NCBI GenBank assembly: GCA_963204715.1
Contig: CAUJHK010000038.1
Coordinates: forward strand, 1 to 47,673
Reading direction: 5' to 3'
Source of the DNA: Pseudomonadota bacterium
GTDB taxonomy: Bacteria; Pseudomonadota; Alphaproteobacteria; Micavibrionales; Micavibrionaceae
Length of the DNA stretch: 47,673 bases
The notes beneath the pieces were generated by a model, which saw only the letters and a program-made list of their open reading frames with translations, was not told the DNA's origin and searched no databases. Shown here piece after piece: positions 9,357 to 18,190 of the stretch. A program made the translations under genes and the position numbers. The first letter of the stretch is position 1, and each line of letters starts with the position of its first letter.

Positions 9357-10438
9357 AATAAAACGCTCCACTCCAAAGATTTCTGGCCAAGACCCAGCGG
9401 CAAGGGCATCACAGCTCCGTCTGGTGTTGGCACAGCGCAAACCTCTTGCGACTTTTTGATGAGGGTAAAGGTTTTTTGTGGCGCGGGAAGGTTATAGAAA
9501 GCTGCTCCGTTGTGACATAAAAAGGCTTCAAAAACACCCTGTCCCTTTTTTAAATCAAATGATTGTATATAGAGTTGTGGGGCTACACCGCCCGTAAAAC
9601 AGCCTGCGGCACATCCACACTCTGTGGCTTTGGTGGTGTGTGGCGCGCTGTCTGTTCCGGCAAAAAACTTTGTATTTTTGTCACTGTTGACGGCACTCAA
9701 CAAGGCCTCGCGGTCTTCTTCAAACTTTACCAACGGCAGACAGTAAAGATGGTATTTCAAACCTTGCAGTAAGTCTGCCACCGTAAACATCAGATGCTGG
9801 GGCGTGATGGTTGCGCCAATGTTGTTGTCGGACTGCGCCACAAAATCCGCCGCCGTTTTTGTGGTGATGTGCTCACACACTATTTTTAACTTGGGGAATT
9901 TGTCGCGCAGGCGGGGCATGCGCTCGCGATAAAAATAATCTTCCGCGTTGGAGTTTTTACCAAAGTAGGACTCTCCGCTTAAACCGTGTTCTTCACCATG
10001 GACGCATAATATAACGCCCATTTCTTCCATCGCGGCCAAAACACCATTGCTCATAAAGCTTTCCAGAGGACGGCCATGGTCCGCGTTGGTCGTGCCGTGG
10101 GGTGGGTAGTATTTGGCTGCTTGAAGGAGGCCAGAGCCCACTCCAGATTTTATCATGTCCCCTGATGTATCCCCCGTAAGGTAAAGAGGAGTTAATAAAA
10201 CATCGAATTTATCCCCCCCAGCCGTCAAAATCATGGAGCGGTATTCTTCTATGCTCCAATAAGGCAAAGAATCTTTTTGGTGGATTTTGCCCACGGGTGG
10301 CTTGGTGTTTGGCATGGCCAAAAGGCCTGCGCAGCCCATGGAAATATGAGCGTTTACATAGGCTTGCATGGACTGCCCTTGGCGTAAATGGACGTGCAAA
10401 TCATACCAAAGGGGTAGGGTAATGGATTCTATACTCAT
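9353..10438 (-). CDS. pyrC: Dihydroorotase (E. coli PyrC-like class)
   Basis: YDLHVHLRQG, AMPNTKPP, CVHGEEHG, CEHITTKTAADFV, FAGTDSAPH, CGCAAGCFT. Confidence 0.93.
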   Translation of the reverse strand: MSIESITLPLWYDLHVHLRQGQSMQAYVNAHISMGCAGLLAMPNTKPPVGKIHQKDSLPYWSIEEYRSMILTAGGDKFDVLLTPLYLTGDTSGDMIKSGVGSGLLQAAKYYPPHGTTNADHGRPLESFMSNGVLAAMEEMGVILCVHGEEHGLSGESYFGKNSNAEDYFYRERMPRLRDKFPKLKIVCEHITTKTAADFVAQSDNNIGATITPQHLMFTVADLLQGLKYHLYCLPLVKFEEDREALLSAVNSDKNTKFFAGTDSAPHTTKATECGCAAGCFTGGVAPQLYIQSFDLKKGQGVFEAFLCHNGAAFYNLPAPQKTFTLIKKSQEVCAVPTPDGAVMPLPLGLGQKSLEWSVLL

Positions 10439-10550
10439 GCCCTGACTATCGTCGTTGTGTCATTTTTTTTCAAGATGTAAACACTTTTTTAACTTTTCAA
10501 CCATAGATTACATAATATCTTAATTCTGAAACCTTGTGGGGAGGTCTGTG

Positions 10551-11459
10551 ATGAAGGTTATTACTGAAACTGCTGAACACTGCTTTTTAAACTTTTTGGA
10601 CAAATTAAATAAAAATCCATCGGGATGGGTGGCCTTTACATTCCCATTCTCAAAAAAATTACAACATGATGTGGTGATGCGGGGGCGTTTGGCCATTCAA
10701 GAGGAGCTTAAACGTGCAGACCTTGAGGCAACAGCCTTTTTGGAAAAAATGCAACCCGTGTGTGTGGGTTTTACAAACCTTGTGACCTACCGTTTTGCTG
10801 ACAATGACATTCTATTGATGTGCCGTCCCAAAGACGAGGCAGAGCAAAAGAAAGTTAAAGAGGCTTTTCAAAAACTATCTAAAAATGATTCAGATTGTGT
10901 TGGAAGTTATGGCCATCTGACCAAGGATTTATATATTTTCCAAAAGCTGGCAGATCATAAGCTTTTAAGTGCAAAGAAAATTGAAGCCTATATGGAACTT
11001 GCAAACGAAGATGTTGTGGCCAGCTTGCCCCTACGCAGAAACAAAAGGGAACAGCCTCTTGTGCTGGTCGTGGAGGATGACCGCTTTAGCTCCTCTTATA
11101 TAACAGGGTTTTTAAAGGATTATGATGTCGTTGTGGCGCGTACAGGTGAAGAGGCCATTTTAAAATATATTGAAGAAGCGCCTGATGCGGTGTTTTTGGA
11201 TGTACATTTGCCAGGCTTGAACGGCCATCAAGTGCTACAAGCCATCAAGGGCATGGATTCGGAGGCTTTTGTGGTGATGTTGAGCGTTGACACGGTGCAA
11301 TCCAGCATTATGGCCGCAAGCCGCAATGGTGCTATCAGCTATTTGAAAAAGCCGTTCAGCCGTGAGCGCGTTCTAAACACCTTGCGCCTGTCACCTTTTA
11401 TCCGCGATAGCATTGGCGTTTTGCCCTATAGTGTTACACAAACAAGTGGTCGCCTATAG
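10551..11459 (+). CDS. Response regulator: unknown N-terminal domain plus C-terminal REC domain
   Basis: REC: LVLVVEDDRFSSSYITGFL...DAVFLDVHLPGLNG...VVMLSVD...YLKKPF. Start at Met preceded by GGGGAGG. Confidence 0.85.
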   Translation: MKVITETAEHCFLNFLDKLNKNPSGWVAFTFPFSKKLQHDVVMRGRLAIQEELKRADLEATAFLEKMQPVCVGFTNLVTYRFADNDILLMCRPKDEAEQKKVKEAFQKLSKNDSDCVGSYGHLTKDLYIFQKLADHKLLSAKKIEAYMELANEDVVASLPLRRNKREQPLVLVVEDDRFSSSYITGFLKDYDVVVARTGEEAILKYIEEAPDAVFLDVHLPGLNGHQVLQAIKGMDSEAFVVMLSVDTVQSSIMAASRNGAISYLKKPFSRERVLNTLRLSPFIRDSIGVLPYSVTQTSGRL

Positions 11460-12444
11460 CGGGTATTAAAAACTGATTGTCGGCTATTTTGTGTATGTCT
11501 AGCATTTGCACAGTTCGCTTTCGCGGGTCATCAAATCCTTCATCGGTGAGCTGAAACACCTCAAAGTGAAAGCCCATAGATTTTTTCGCTTTTAAAATTT
11601 TATGGGCAGAGATGGCGTCTTCAGGATTCATATGGGCATAGGCCATAAACCATCTTGGCGCATACGCCCCAATCGGCAAAAGGGCAATATCTGGCGCACC
11701 GTGGCGTTTGTGAATATCTTCAAACACATGGCTGTGGAATCCTGTGTCACCTGCAAAATAAACGCGGTGCCCGCCAGATTCTACAACACACCCGCCCCAT
11801 AGATCGCGGTTGGTATCGCTAAAGCCCCTGCGCGACCAATGCTGCGATGGCGTCAGGGTCAAAGACACACCATCGCCCAAATCCGCACGATCATGCCAGT
11901 CCATCGCCGTGATGGGCTGGTCACCCACCACCAGTTTTATCAAACGCGGATTGCCAAGGGGGGTATAGAAATGCGGTTTTTTGTTTGATGCCAGCCACGA
12001 TAGGCTGGCCAAATCCATATGGTCATAGTGGTTGTGGCTGACAAAAACGGCGTGAATGTCGGGCAAGGACTCCATGGAAAAAGCAGGACTGGTCACTCTT
12101 TTAGGGCCAGCAAAGCCAAACGGGCTGGCACGCATGGAAAAAACGGGGTCAATCAGGATGTTTTTGCCTCTGACCTGCAGCAAAAAACTGGCATGGCCAA
12201 TATAGGTTACTTTTAAGGCATCAGATACTGGTTCAGGCGCAGGCTTTTCAGGCAGGTTTACAAAGTCAGGCCATGGCGCGCGGTTTCCTTCCATCCGCCA
12301 TTTTAAAACATCCCACAGGCCCTTCTTGGGCTTGGGGTTCCAAGGGTTGAAGAATTGTGTGCCATCAAAATGGTCTGATACCGCGCCTTTGTAATAATCA
12401 TCGTAGGTTTCGCTGATATTCTTGCTTGTGCTTTGCTCAGTCAT
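11434..12444 (-). CDS. Metallo-beta-lactamase-fold hydrolase (NAPE-PLD/UlaG-like)
   Basis: VTYIGHASFLLQVRGKNILIDPVFS, VFVSHNHYDHMD, WGGCVVESGGHRVYFAGDTGFH. Confidence 0.87.
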   Translation of the reverse strand: MTEQSTSKNISETYDDYYKGAVSDHFDGTQFFNPWNPKPKKGLWDVLKWRMEGNRAPWPDFVNLPEKPAPEPVSDALKVTYIGHASFLLQVRGKNILIDPVFSMRASPFGFAGPKRVTSPAFSMESLPDIHAVFVSHNHYDHMDLASLSWLASNKKPHFYTPLGNPRLIKLVVGDQPITAMDWHDRADLGDGVSLTLTPSQHWSRRGFSDTNRDLWGGCVVESGGHRVYFAGDTGFHSHVFEDIHKRHGAPDIALLPIGAYAPRWFMAYAHMNPEDAISAHKILKAKKSMGFHFEVFQLTDEGFDDPRKRTVQMLDIHKIADNQFLIPAIGDHLFV

Positions 12445-12479
12445 TGAAATCCTTTGTCATTTTGTGCCAGTGTGGGGGC

Positions 12480-13859
12480 ATGAGCCTTCTTGAAATGAAA
12501 TTATATAACTCACTGACCCGCGAAAAACAGGTCTTTGCCCCCATTGACCCCAGCCATATCCGCATATATGCCTGCGGGCCAACGGTTTATAACTATGCCC
12601 ATAGCTGCAAAGCGCGCATGGCGGTGGTGTTTGAACTGCTCGCCCGCGTTTTAAAAACGCTTTATCCGCGCGTGACCTACGCCTCCAACATCACCGATAT
12701 TGATGATAGAATCATGGAAGCGGCGTTGGAGTCGGGTGAGGACATCTCTTCCATCACCCAAAAATACACAAAGATTTACAATGATGATATGGCAAGCCTT
12801 GGCGCCGCCATGCCCGACATTCAGCCAAAAGCTACTGAACATCTGCCAGAGATGATTTCATTGATGGAAAATCTTATTGCAAAAGGCCATGCCTATGAGG
12901 CGATGGGTCATGTCTTGTTCCATGTGCCTTCCGACCCTTCTTATGGCGTGCTGTCGGGGCGTTCCCGCGATGAGCAGATTGCAGGCGCGCGCGTGGAAAT
13001 ATCTCCTTTTAAAAAAGACCCAGCGGATTTTGTGTTGTGGAAGCCCTCAACGCCTGACCAGCCAGGCTGGGACTCCCCATGGGGGCGTGGCCGCCCAGGC
13101 TGGCATATTGAATGCTCCGCCATGGTGGAAAAGCATCTTGGCCTGCCCTTTGATATCCATGGCGGCGGGGCGGATTTGAAGTTCCCGCACCATGAAAATG
13201 AAATCGCCCAAAGCTGCTGCGCCCATGGTACGCAAAATGACCCATCTTCTTTTGCAAAATTCTGGGTTCATAATGGCTTTGTCACCGTGAATGGAGAGAA
13301 GATGTCAAAATCTCTGGGCAACTTCACGCTCGCCCATGACCTGATAAAAACCCACAAAGGAGAGGTGTTGCGCCTAACGCTTCTAGGGGCGCATTATCGC
13401 CAGCCGCTGGACTGGTCGGACGAGGCCATTCATCAGTCGCAAAAACAGCTTGATGGGTTTTATAGCCAGCTCCACGCGCTTGAAAATGTTGCGCCATCCA
13501 AGGAGGATGTCCCCACCGACATTCTGGAAGCACTGTATGATGATTTGAACACGCCGCTCGCGGTGTCGCGCATCCACACGCTCATAAAGGATGAAACATC
13601 AAAAGAGGCCTTGAAAGGCAAGCTTTTGGCCGTAGGAAAGCTTCTGGGTATTTTGCAAGAAGACCCCGCAAAATGGCTGGGCTATGGTCAGGATGTTGCA
13701 GGTATTGATGGTGCGGAGATAGAATCTTTGCTGCAGAAAAGGGCGGAAGCTAAAACAGCCAAGGATTTTGCGCTGGCAGATTCCATCCGCAAAAAGCTTG
13801 ATAATATGGGCATCGCCATTGAGGATACGCCGCAAGGGCCAAAGTGGAAGAAAAAATAG
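12480..13859 (+). CDS. cysS: Cysteinyl-tRNA synthetase
   Basis: YACGPTVYNYAHSCKARMAVVFELL, SNITDIDDRI, WHIECSAM, IHGGGADLKFPHHENEIAQS, MSKSLGNF. Confidence 0.96.
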   Translation: MSLLEMKLYNSLTREKQVFAPIDPSHIRIYACGPTVYNYAHSCKARMAVVFELLARVLKTLYPRVTYASNITDIDDRIMEAALESGEDISSITQKYTKIYNDDMASLGAAMPDIQPKATEHLPEMISLMENLIAKGHAYEAMGHVLFHVPSDPSYGVLSGRSRDEQIAGARVEISPFKKDPADFVLWKPSTPDQPGWDSPWGRGRPGWHIECSAMVEKHLGLPFDIHGGGADLKFPHHENEIAQSCCAHGTQNDPSSFAKFWVHNGFVTVNGEKMSKSLGNFTLAHDLIKTHKGEVLRLTLLGAHYRQPLDWSDEAIHQSQKQLDGFYSQLHALENVAPSKEDVPTDILEALYDDLNTPLAVSRIHTLIKDETSKEALKGKLLAVGKLLGILQEDPAKWLGYGQDVAGIDGAEIESLLQKRAEAKTAKDFALADSIRKKLDNMGIAIEDTPQGPKWKKK

Positions 13860-13860
13860 T

Positions 13861-14535
13861 CTAGCGGGCGATGAGAACTTTATAAAAATTCCCAGAGCTT
13901 CCATCATCCATGCAGCCTGAAGCTTTTCCTGCGTAGATAGAGCTTACATCATCACCAATACCATCGGCGATACTAGACGCAAAACTTCCTTGAAAGTCTT
14001 GTGTGGCTGTCCCTACACTTTCTGGCCAAGGGTCTTGGCCCATCAACATCTGGTTTATTTCTTGGCAAACAGTGGGTTTTAAGCCAACCACCCACAGAAC
14101 AAGATCCACATTTGCGGTTCCAATATCCTGCACAATAAATTGTGAGTTGAACCAGTAATGCTCCCATGCCCCAGTCACTTGATAATCGGGATTCACAGCC
14201 GTGTAATTTACTTTGCCGCCAGTGGTTTTGAATATATCGCAACTTCCATCCGCGGGCGCGCCTGCGTTGGCAAAAATGCCAGCTGTTTGCGGCGTATCAA
14301 AATTAAGCTGGGTTTCATTACATCCAGTAAGTCGTAATTTGTTTACGGCTGTGCCTATGGAATCTGCCATGGAGATAAGCTCTTGCGCGGCAAGCTTTGA
14401 TTGCTCTTTGGTCAAGGAGGACTCTCCTACACGTGATCCTTGCAAAACGGCATAGCTGAGAGCCGAGAACATTACAATCGCGAGTAAAATCATTACAAAG
14501 ATAGAGCCGCGCTGGTTTTTTTGTGAAGGCGTCAT
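13861..14535 (-). CDS. Hypothetical prepilin/pseudopilin-like secreted protein
   Basis: Short basic leader QKNQRGSIFVMILLAIVMFSALSYAVLQGSR, then Cys-containing globular region; resembles type IV pilin N-terminus. Confidence 0.55.
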   Translation of the reverse strand: MTPSQKNQRGSIFVMILLAIVMFSALSYAVLQGSRVGESSLTKEQSKLAAQELISMADSIGTAVNKLRLTGCNETQLNFDTPQTAGIFANAGAPADGSCDIFKTTGGKVNYTAVNPDYQVTGAWEHYWFNSQFIVQDIGTANVDLVLWVVGLKPTVCQEINQMLMGQDPWPESVGTATQDFQGSFASSIADGIGDDVSSIYAGKASGCMDDGSSGNFYKVLIAR

Positions 14536-14558
14536 GGGTAAAGTTTACACCAGTTTGC

Positions 14559-14954
14559 TTAAGAGGCTATAAAATCTTTGAAATCCTTGGTGCAGGATTT
14601 GGGGATGTGGACTTGAACATTTTTGGCACCAAGACTGGCCAGCGTTAAAAAAACCTCGCGCCCCGCGCCAATTTCCACATTGTCCATGATCCCAATGCCA
14701 AGGACAGGGCGGTCGAGAGGCGCGTGGCGGCTCAACGCTTTTTCGACGGCTGCGCGCTTGTCATGCTCTTTTAAGGGAAGATCGTCCAGTGTGCGGACGC
14801 TGCCATCCTCCGCCAGCCATTCAAAGCTGAAGAGGGAGGCTTTCCAGCTTTTTATAACTTTGCTGCAATCCACAAAGACAACGTCATACCGTGCTTCCTT
14901 GCCCTTGATGGCAGGGTTATCGTTAAAACGGGGTAATGGTGCAGTTTTGGTCAT
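14559..14954 (-). CDS. Conserved-looking hypothetical protein
   Basis: 131-aa ORF, well-behaved composition, in a gap between neighbours. Confidence 0.6.
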   Translation of the reverse strand: MTKTAPLPRFNDNPAIKGKEARYDVVFVDCSKVIKSWKASLFSFEWLAEDGSVRTLDDLPLKEHDKRAAVEKALSRHAPLDRPVLGIGIMDNVEIGAGREVFLTLASLGAKNVQVHIPKSCTKDFKDFIAS

Positions 14955-15013
14955 CTCGTATCAAGGCTCTTGCGGTTTTTCCAAACCCACTTTAAATTGA
15001 AACTGGATAACAA

Positions 15014-15208
15014 ATGGTTAAAGACAAGATGGTTCGCCCTATGACACAACCCCCTGAAGTGATTGAAGTTTCTGCCGATGTGGATTCTGTGAAATGCAAT
15101 GGCGGCAATGGCGCGCTGGGTCACCCTGTGGTCTGGTACAGCTTTGATGGCAAATCGCAGGTGGAATGCGCTTATTGTGACCGCCTGTTCTTGAAAAAAT
15201 CTGCATAA
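15014..15208 (+). CDS. Zinc-finger protein, NDUFS6/zf-CHCC-like
   Basis: VKCNGGNGALGHPVVWYSFDGKSQVECAYCDRLF: C...GHP.V.....V.CPYC pattern. Confidence 0.83.
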   Translation: MVKDKMVRPMTQPPEVIEVSADVDSVKCNGGNGALGHPVVWYSFDGKSQVECAYCDRLFLKKSA

Positions 15209-15229
15209 ATATTATATTATGGTTTTACA

Positions 15230-15286
15230 GGGCGCTGCACGGTGCGGGCCTTTAAACATTGCTCGCTTGTATGAGGAGTAGACATG
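15230..15286 (+). promoter_or_regulatory. Candidate ROSE-like RNA thermometer in hsp20 5' UTR
   Basis: TTGCTC (15259-15264) can pair with Shine-Dalgarno region GAGGAG (15273-15278) through an internal G-G opposition, as in the UYGCU/SD helix of ROSE elements; ATG at 15284. Confidence 0.5.
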
Positions 15287-15733
15287 ACCACACGTTTATC
15301 TGTTTTTGACAGTCCATTGTTTTTGGGTTTTGACCAGTTTGAAAAGACGGTTGACCGCATGCGTAAAACTGCCGCCGAAGGCTATCCGCCCTATAATATT
15401 GAGCAGGTGGGAGATCATGGCCTGCGCATCACGCTTGCCGTCGCTGGCTTTTCCATGGATGAGCTTGATATTGAAATTGAGAAAAACCAGCTCAACATTC
15501 GCGGTCGCCAAAAAGAAGAAGAGGGGCGCGTGTTTCTTCATCGCGGCATTGCTGCCCGCCAGTTCCAGCGCAGCTTTGTACTGGCCGAAGAGATTGAGGT
15601 ATTGGGGGCAACGCTGGACAACGGCCTGCTTCACATTGATATGAAGCGGCATGAGCCCGAAAGCATTGTCCGTAAAATCCAGATTTCTGGCAAATCACAT
15701 CAAGAACCCGTTGGCATCGAGAACAAAGAATGA
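15284..15733 (+). CDS. Small heat-shock protein, Hsp20/IbpA family
   Basis: YPPYNIEQVGDHGLRITLAVAGFSMDELDIEIEKNQLNIRG...FLHRGIAARQFQRSFVLAEEIEV. Confidence 0.94.
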   Translation: MTTRLSVFDSPLFLGFDQFEKTVDRMRKTAAEGYPPYNIEQVGDHGLRITLAVAGFSMDELDIEIEKNQLNIRGRQKEEEGRVFLHRGIAARQFQRSFVLAEEIEVLGATLDNGLLHIDMKRHEPESIVRKIQISGKSHQEPVGIENKE

Positions 15734-15767
15734 CACAATGTAAGGGTGTGTTAATCTTTTTTGGCCT

Positions 15768-16034
15768 ATGATGCACGAAAGGCAAGATAATATGAACAAC
15801 AACACATCACAAGACACAGTGCGCGAGCTTTTGAAAAGCCTTTCCGCCCGTGATTTTCTTAAAATTGGCATGGATGAAATAGCCTATGTGCGCCCTGTGA
15901 CACTCTCGGGGCATAACAAGCCCGCCTATGGCGTCTATGCGGCAGACGGCACGCAGCTTTCTGTTCTTGATAATATGGACATGGCCATGGCCACCTTGCG
16001 GCACAATGATTTGCTGGCTGTGACATTGCATTAA
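15768..16034 (+). CDS. DUF1150-family protein
   Basis: LGMDEIAYVRPV..YGVYAADGTQLSVLDNMDMAMATLRHNDLLAVTLH pattern; directly after hsp20 as commonly seen in Alphaproteobacteria. Start may be at 15792. Confidence 0.85.
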   Translation: MMHERQDNMNNNTSQDTVRELLKSLSARDFLKIGMDEIAYVRPVTLSGHNKPAYGVYAADGTQLSVLDNMDMAMATLRHNDLLAVTLH

Positions 16035-16040
16035 AATTAA

Positions 16041-16063
16041 AAACAGCCCTTGGGGGCTGTTTT
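16041..16063. terminator. Bidirectional terminator between convergent genes
   Basis: AAACAGCCC-TTGGG-GGCTGTTTT hairpin between the DUF1150 gene (+) and ptsN-like gene (-). Confidence 0.85.
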
Positions 16064-16070
16064 CTTATCT

Positions 16071-16553
16071 TTACGCCGCAATCTTTTTGGAAGGTGAGGG
16101 ATTAAAGATGGCCTTAATTTCTTTTTCATCCACCGCATTCCTGATTTTTTTGCACAAATCACCATCACGCAGCGTGCGTGACAAACGGGCAATGGTCTGA
16201 AGGTAGGATGATCCTTCGCGCTCAGGGGTGAGGATAAGGCACAAGATATCGACGTTTTTGTTGTCGGGCGTGTTCATGGCTATGGCATTTTTTATGCGCA
16301 CAAAAACATTCAGGTTTTTTTGCAGACCACTCATTTGTAAATGCATGATGGCAAGGCCGTTGCCGTTGGCGGATGGATTGCTTTTTTCTTTTTCTACAAA
16401 GCGATCACACAAAATTTTCTCGTTGATACCAATGCTGGCGGCAACGCTTTTGGCTATGGCGGCAAAGGCCTGTTTTTGGTTGGCAACCGCCAGACAGGGA
16501 ATAATCAGGCCAAATTCAATGCTTATCGGGCTTTGCGCGTTTGATGTGTTCAT
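16071..16553 (-). CDS. ptsN: PTS EIIA (fructose/nitrogen-type) protein, divergent PtsN
   Basis: EIIA-like layout: E..NPSANGNGLAIMH.. active-site His region, LILTPER..SSYLQTIARLSRTLRD; downstream of hpf/rpoN region. Confidence 0.75.
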   Translation of the reverse strand: MNTSNAQSPISIEFGLIIPCLAVANQKQAFAAIAKSVAASIGINEKILCDRFVEKEKSNPSANGNGLAIMHLQMSGLQKNLNVFVRIKNAIAMNTPDNKNVDILCLILTPEREGSSYLQTIARLSRTLRDGDLCKKIRNAVDEKEIKAIFNPSPSKKIAA

Positions 16554-16734
16554 AGAAATTTCCCCTTACTTCTATGCGGGTGTTTAAACTGATTTGCTTT
16601 GATCCCAAAACAGTTTTTGACGTTTCAGCAAAAAATTTTTCAGTTTTTTTTCAATGGGTATTTTTACCAAAATAGACTTAAGTTTTGGTTAAGCGTGATG
16701 TTTAGGAAAAGAAATAAAAGAACATATTTTTGTA

Positions 16735-17262
16735 TTATTCGTTCACGCGGCCAATGGTCATCAAAATCTGTATGCCGTTGGGGCGGGGAGAATCGGAGGC
16801 GGTGACCAGAATTTTAACAGCGCCATTGATATCGCCCGCAAATTCGGTTTTGGTGATTTTATGCTCATCATCATGCTTTTCCTTAATCAGGCGGAAGCCT
16901 TTGGCGGATGAGAAGAAAGAATAGAGGGCGGCTTTGTATGCTTGGATGTCTGTTTTGTGAATGGCAATGCTGCACACGGTTTTAAATTGCGGGTTGGTGG
17001 TTAAAACAGCCGCACCATTCACGTTTGGCAGGCCAAAAACCTTGCCGCCATCAGGTGAAAATTTTCTGGCATCCTCGGGCGATATTTCGGGAAGTTTTTT
17101 TTCGGCGGCAAAGCTTTCAATGGTTTTTCCTTCTTTCAAAGCGCCCATGCAATAGCTGTCCATGTGATTGAACACGGCCTTTGCACTCGCCCCGCCTTGC
17201 GCCGCCATCACATGCAAGGGCATAAACAAAACCGCGCAAAAAACAATAAGGTGCTTCATCAT
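16735..17262 (-). CDS. Hypothetical secreted protein
   Basis: Signal peptide MMKHLIVFCAVLFMPLHVMAAQG; remainder not recognised. Confidence 0.65.
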   Translation of the reverse strand: MMKHLIVFCAVLFMPLHVMAAQGGASAKAVFNHMDSYCMGALKEGKTIESFAAEKKLPEISPEDARKFSPDGGKVFGLPNVNGAAVLTTNPQFKTVCSIAIHKTDIQAYKAALYSFFSSAKGFRLIKEKHDDEHKITKTEFAGDINGAVKILVTASDSPRPNGIQILMTIGRVNE

Positions 17263-17308
17263 GAAAACACCTTATTGCAAAAGACATTCAACGTAAATTG
17301 GCGAAGGG

Positions 17309-17902
17309 TTATTTCCCCAGCTTTGTGGTTTTCCCATCAGGGTCTACCCAGCCGACATTTCCGTCTTTGCGCAAATACACCATGTTCAGGCCGCCATGCT
17401 GGGCATTGCGGAACATCAGGGCTGGCAGGCCAGACAAATCAAGGCGCATGGCTGCTTCGGAAGGTGACATGGTTTGAATCTGCGTGGTCATTTCCGCAAT
17501 CACAAGGTGGTCGGCCACTTCTTCTTCGTTGTCCTGTTCTGCGGTCAGGGTATAGTCTAGCGCAGGCAGGGGCGCAGATTCGGATGACACATCCTCGCTG
17601 CGCTCATGGTGGTCACGCAGGCGGCGTTTATAACGGCGCAGCTGTTTGGCCACTTTTGTGGCCGCACTGTCAAAGGACACATAGGGGTCGTTCTCTGTGG
17701 CGTCTGAAATCACCATAATGTCCTTGCCCACACGGATGGAGATGTGGGTTTTTGTAAAGGCATGGCCTTCTGGTGAAAATGTCACAATCGCCTCTATTGC
17801 GCGGTTGAAGTATTTTGCGTTCATATCCTCCAGCTTGCCTTCCACATGCGTGCGAAGGGCTTCGCCAAGATCCATTTGTTTGCCTTGTACGGTTAATTGC
17901 AT
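17309..17902 (-). CDS. hpf: Ribosome hibernation promoting factor, long form
   Basis: MQLTVQGKQMDLGEALRTHVEGKLEDMNAKYFNRAIEAIVTFS (RaiA) and C-terminal domain EAAMRLDLSGLPALMFRNAQHGGLNMVYLRKDGNVGWVDP. Confidence 0.94.
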   Translation of the reverse strand: MQLTVQGKQMDLGEALRTHVEGKLEDMNAKYFNRAIEAIVTFSPEGHAFTKTHISIRVGKDIMVISDATENDPYVSFDSAATKVAKQLRRYKRRLRDHHERSEDVSSESAPLPALDYTLTAEQDNEEEVADHLVIAEMTTQIQTMSPSEAAMRLDLSGLPALMFRNAQHGGLNMVYLRKDGNVGWVDPDGKTTKLGK

Positions 17903-18046
17903 GGTTTCACCTTTTGTGTTTTTCATTATGAAGCCCGCCAAAGGACTGGGCACGCGCAAAAAAGCCACGTTGTGCCATCTCCTTAGGGGGTATAGATATA
18001 GTATAGTGCTTTTTGGTTAATAAAAAAAGGATGATGCTTTAAAATC

Positions 18047-18190
18047 ATGAAAAAAATTAAAAAGATAGGCGTGTTTGATTCAGGCCTTGGCGGGCTTTTT
18101 ATAGCACAATCAATAAGAAAACGCTCATTCTCCTGTATAATTACGTCTAACCAAATTTTAAAACGCCCGCCACATTGTGGATGGAATTAG
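18047..18190 (+). pseudogene. murI: Truncated 5' fragment of glutamate racemase
   Basis: Translation MKKIKKIGVFDSGLGGLFIAQSIRK... carries the hallmark IGVFDSGLGGL of MurI, then diverges and stops after 47 codons. Confidence 0.75.

Noticed and set aside
11434-11459. Antisense regulation between the response-regulator and MBL genes
   Set aside because: Only a 26-bp tail-to-tail overlap, common in compact genomes.
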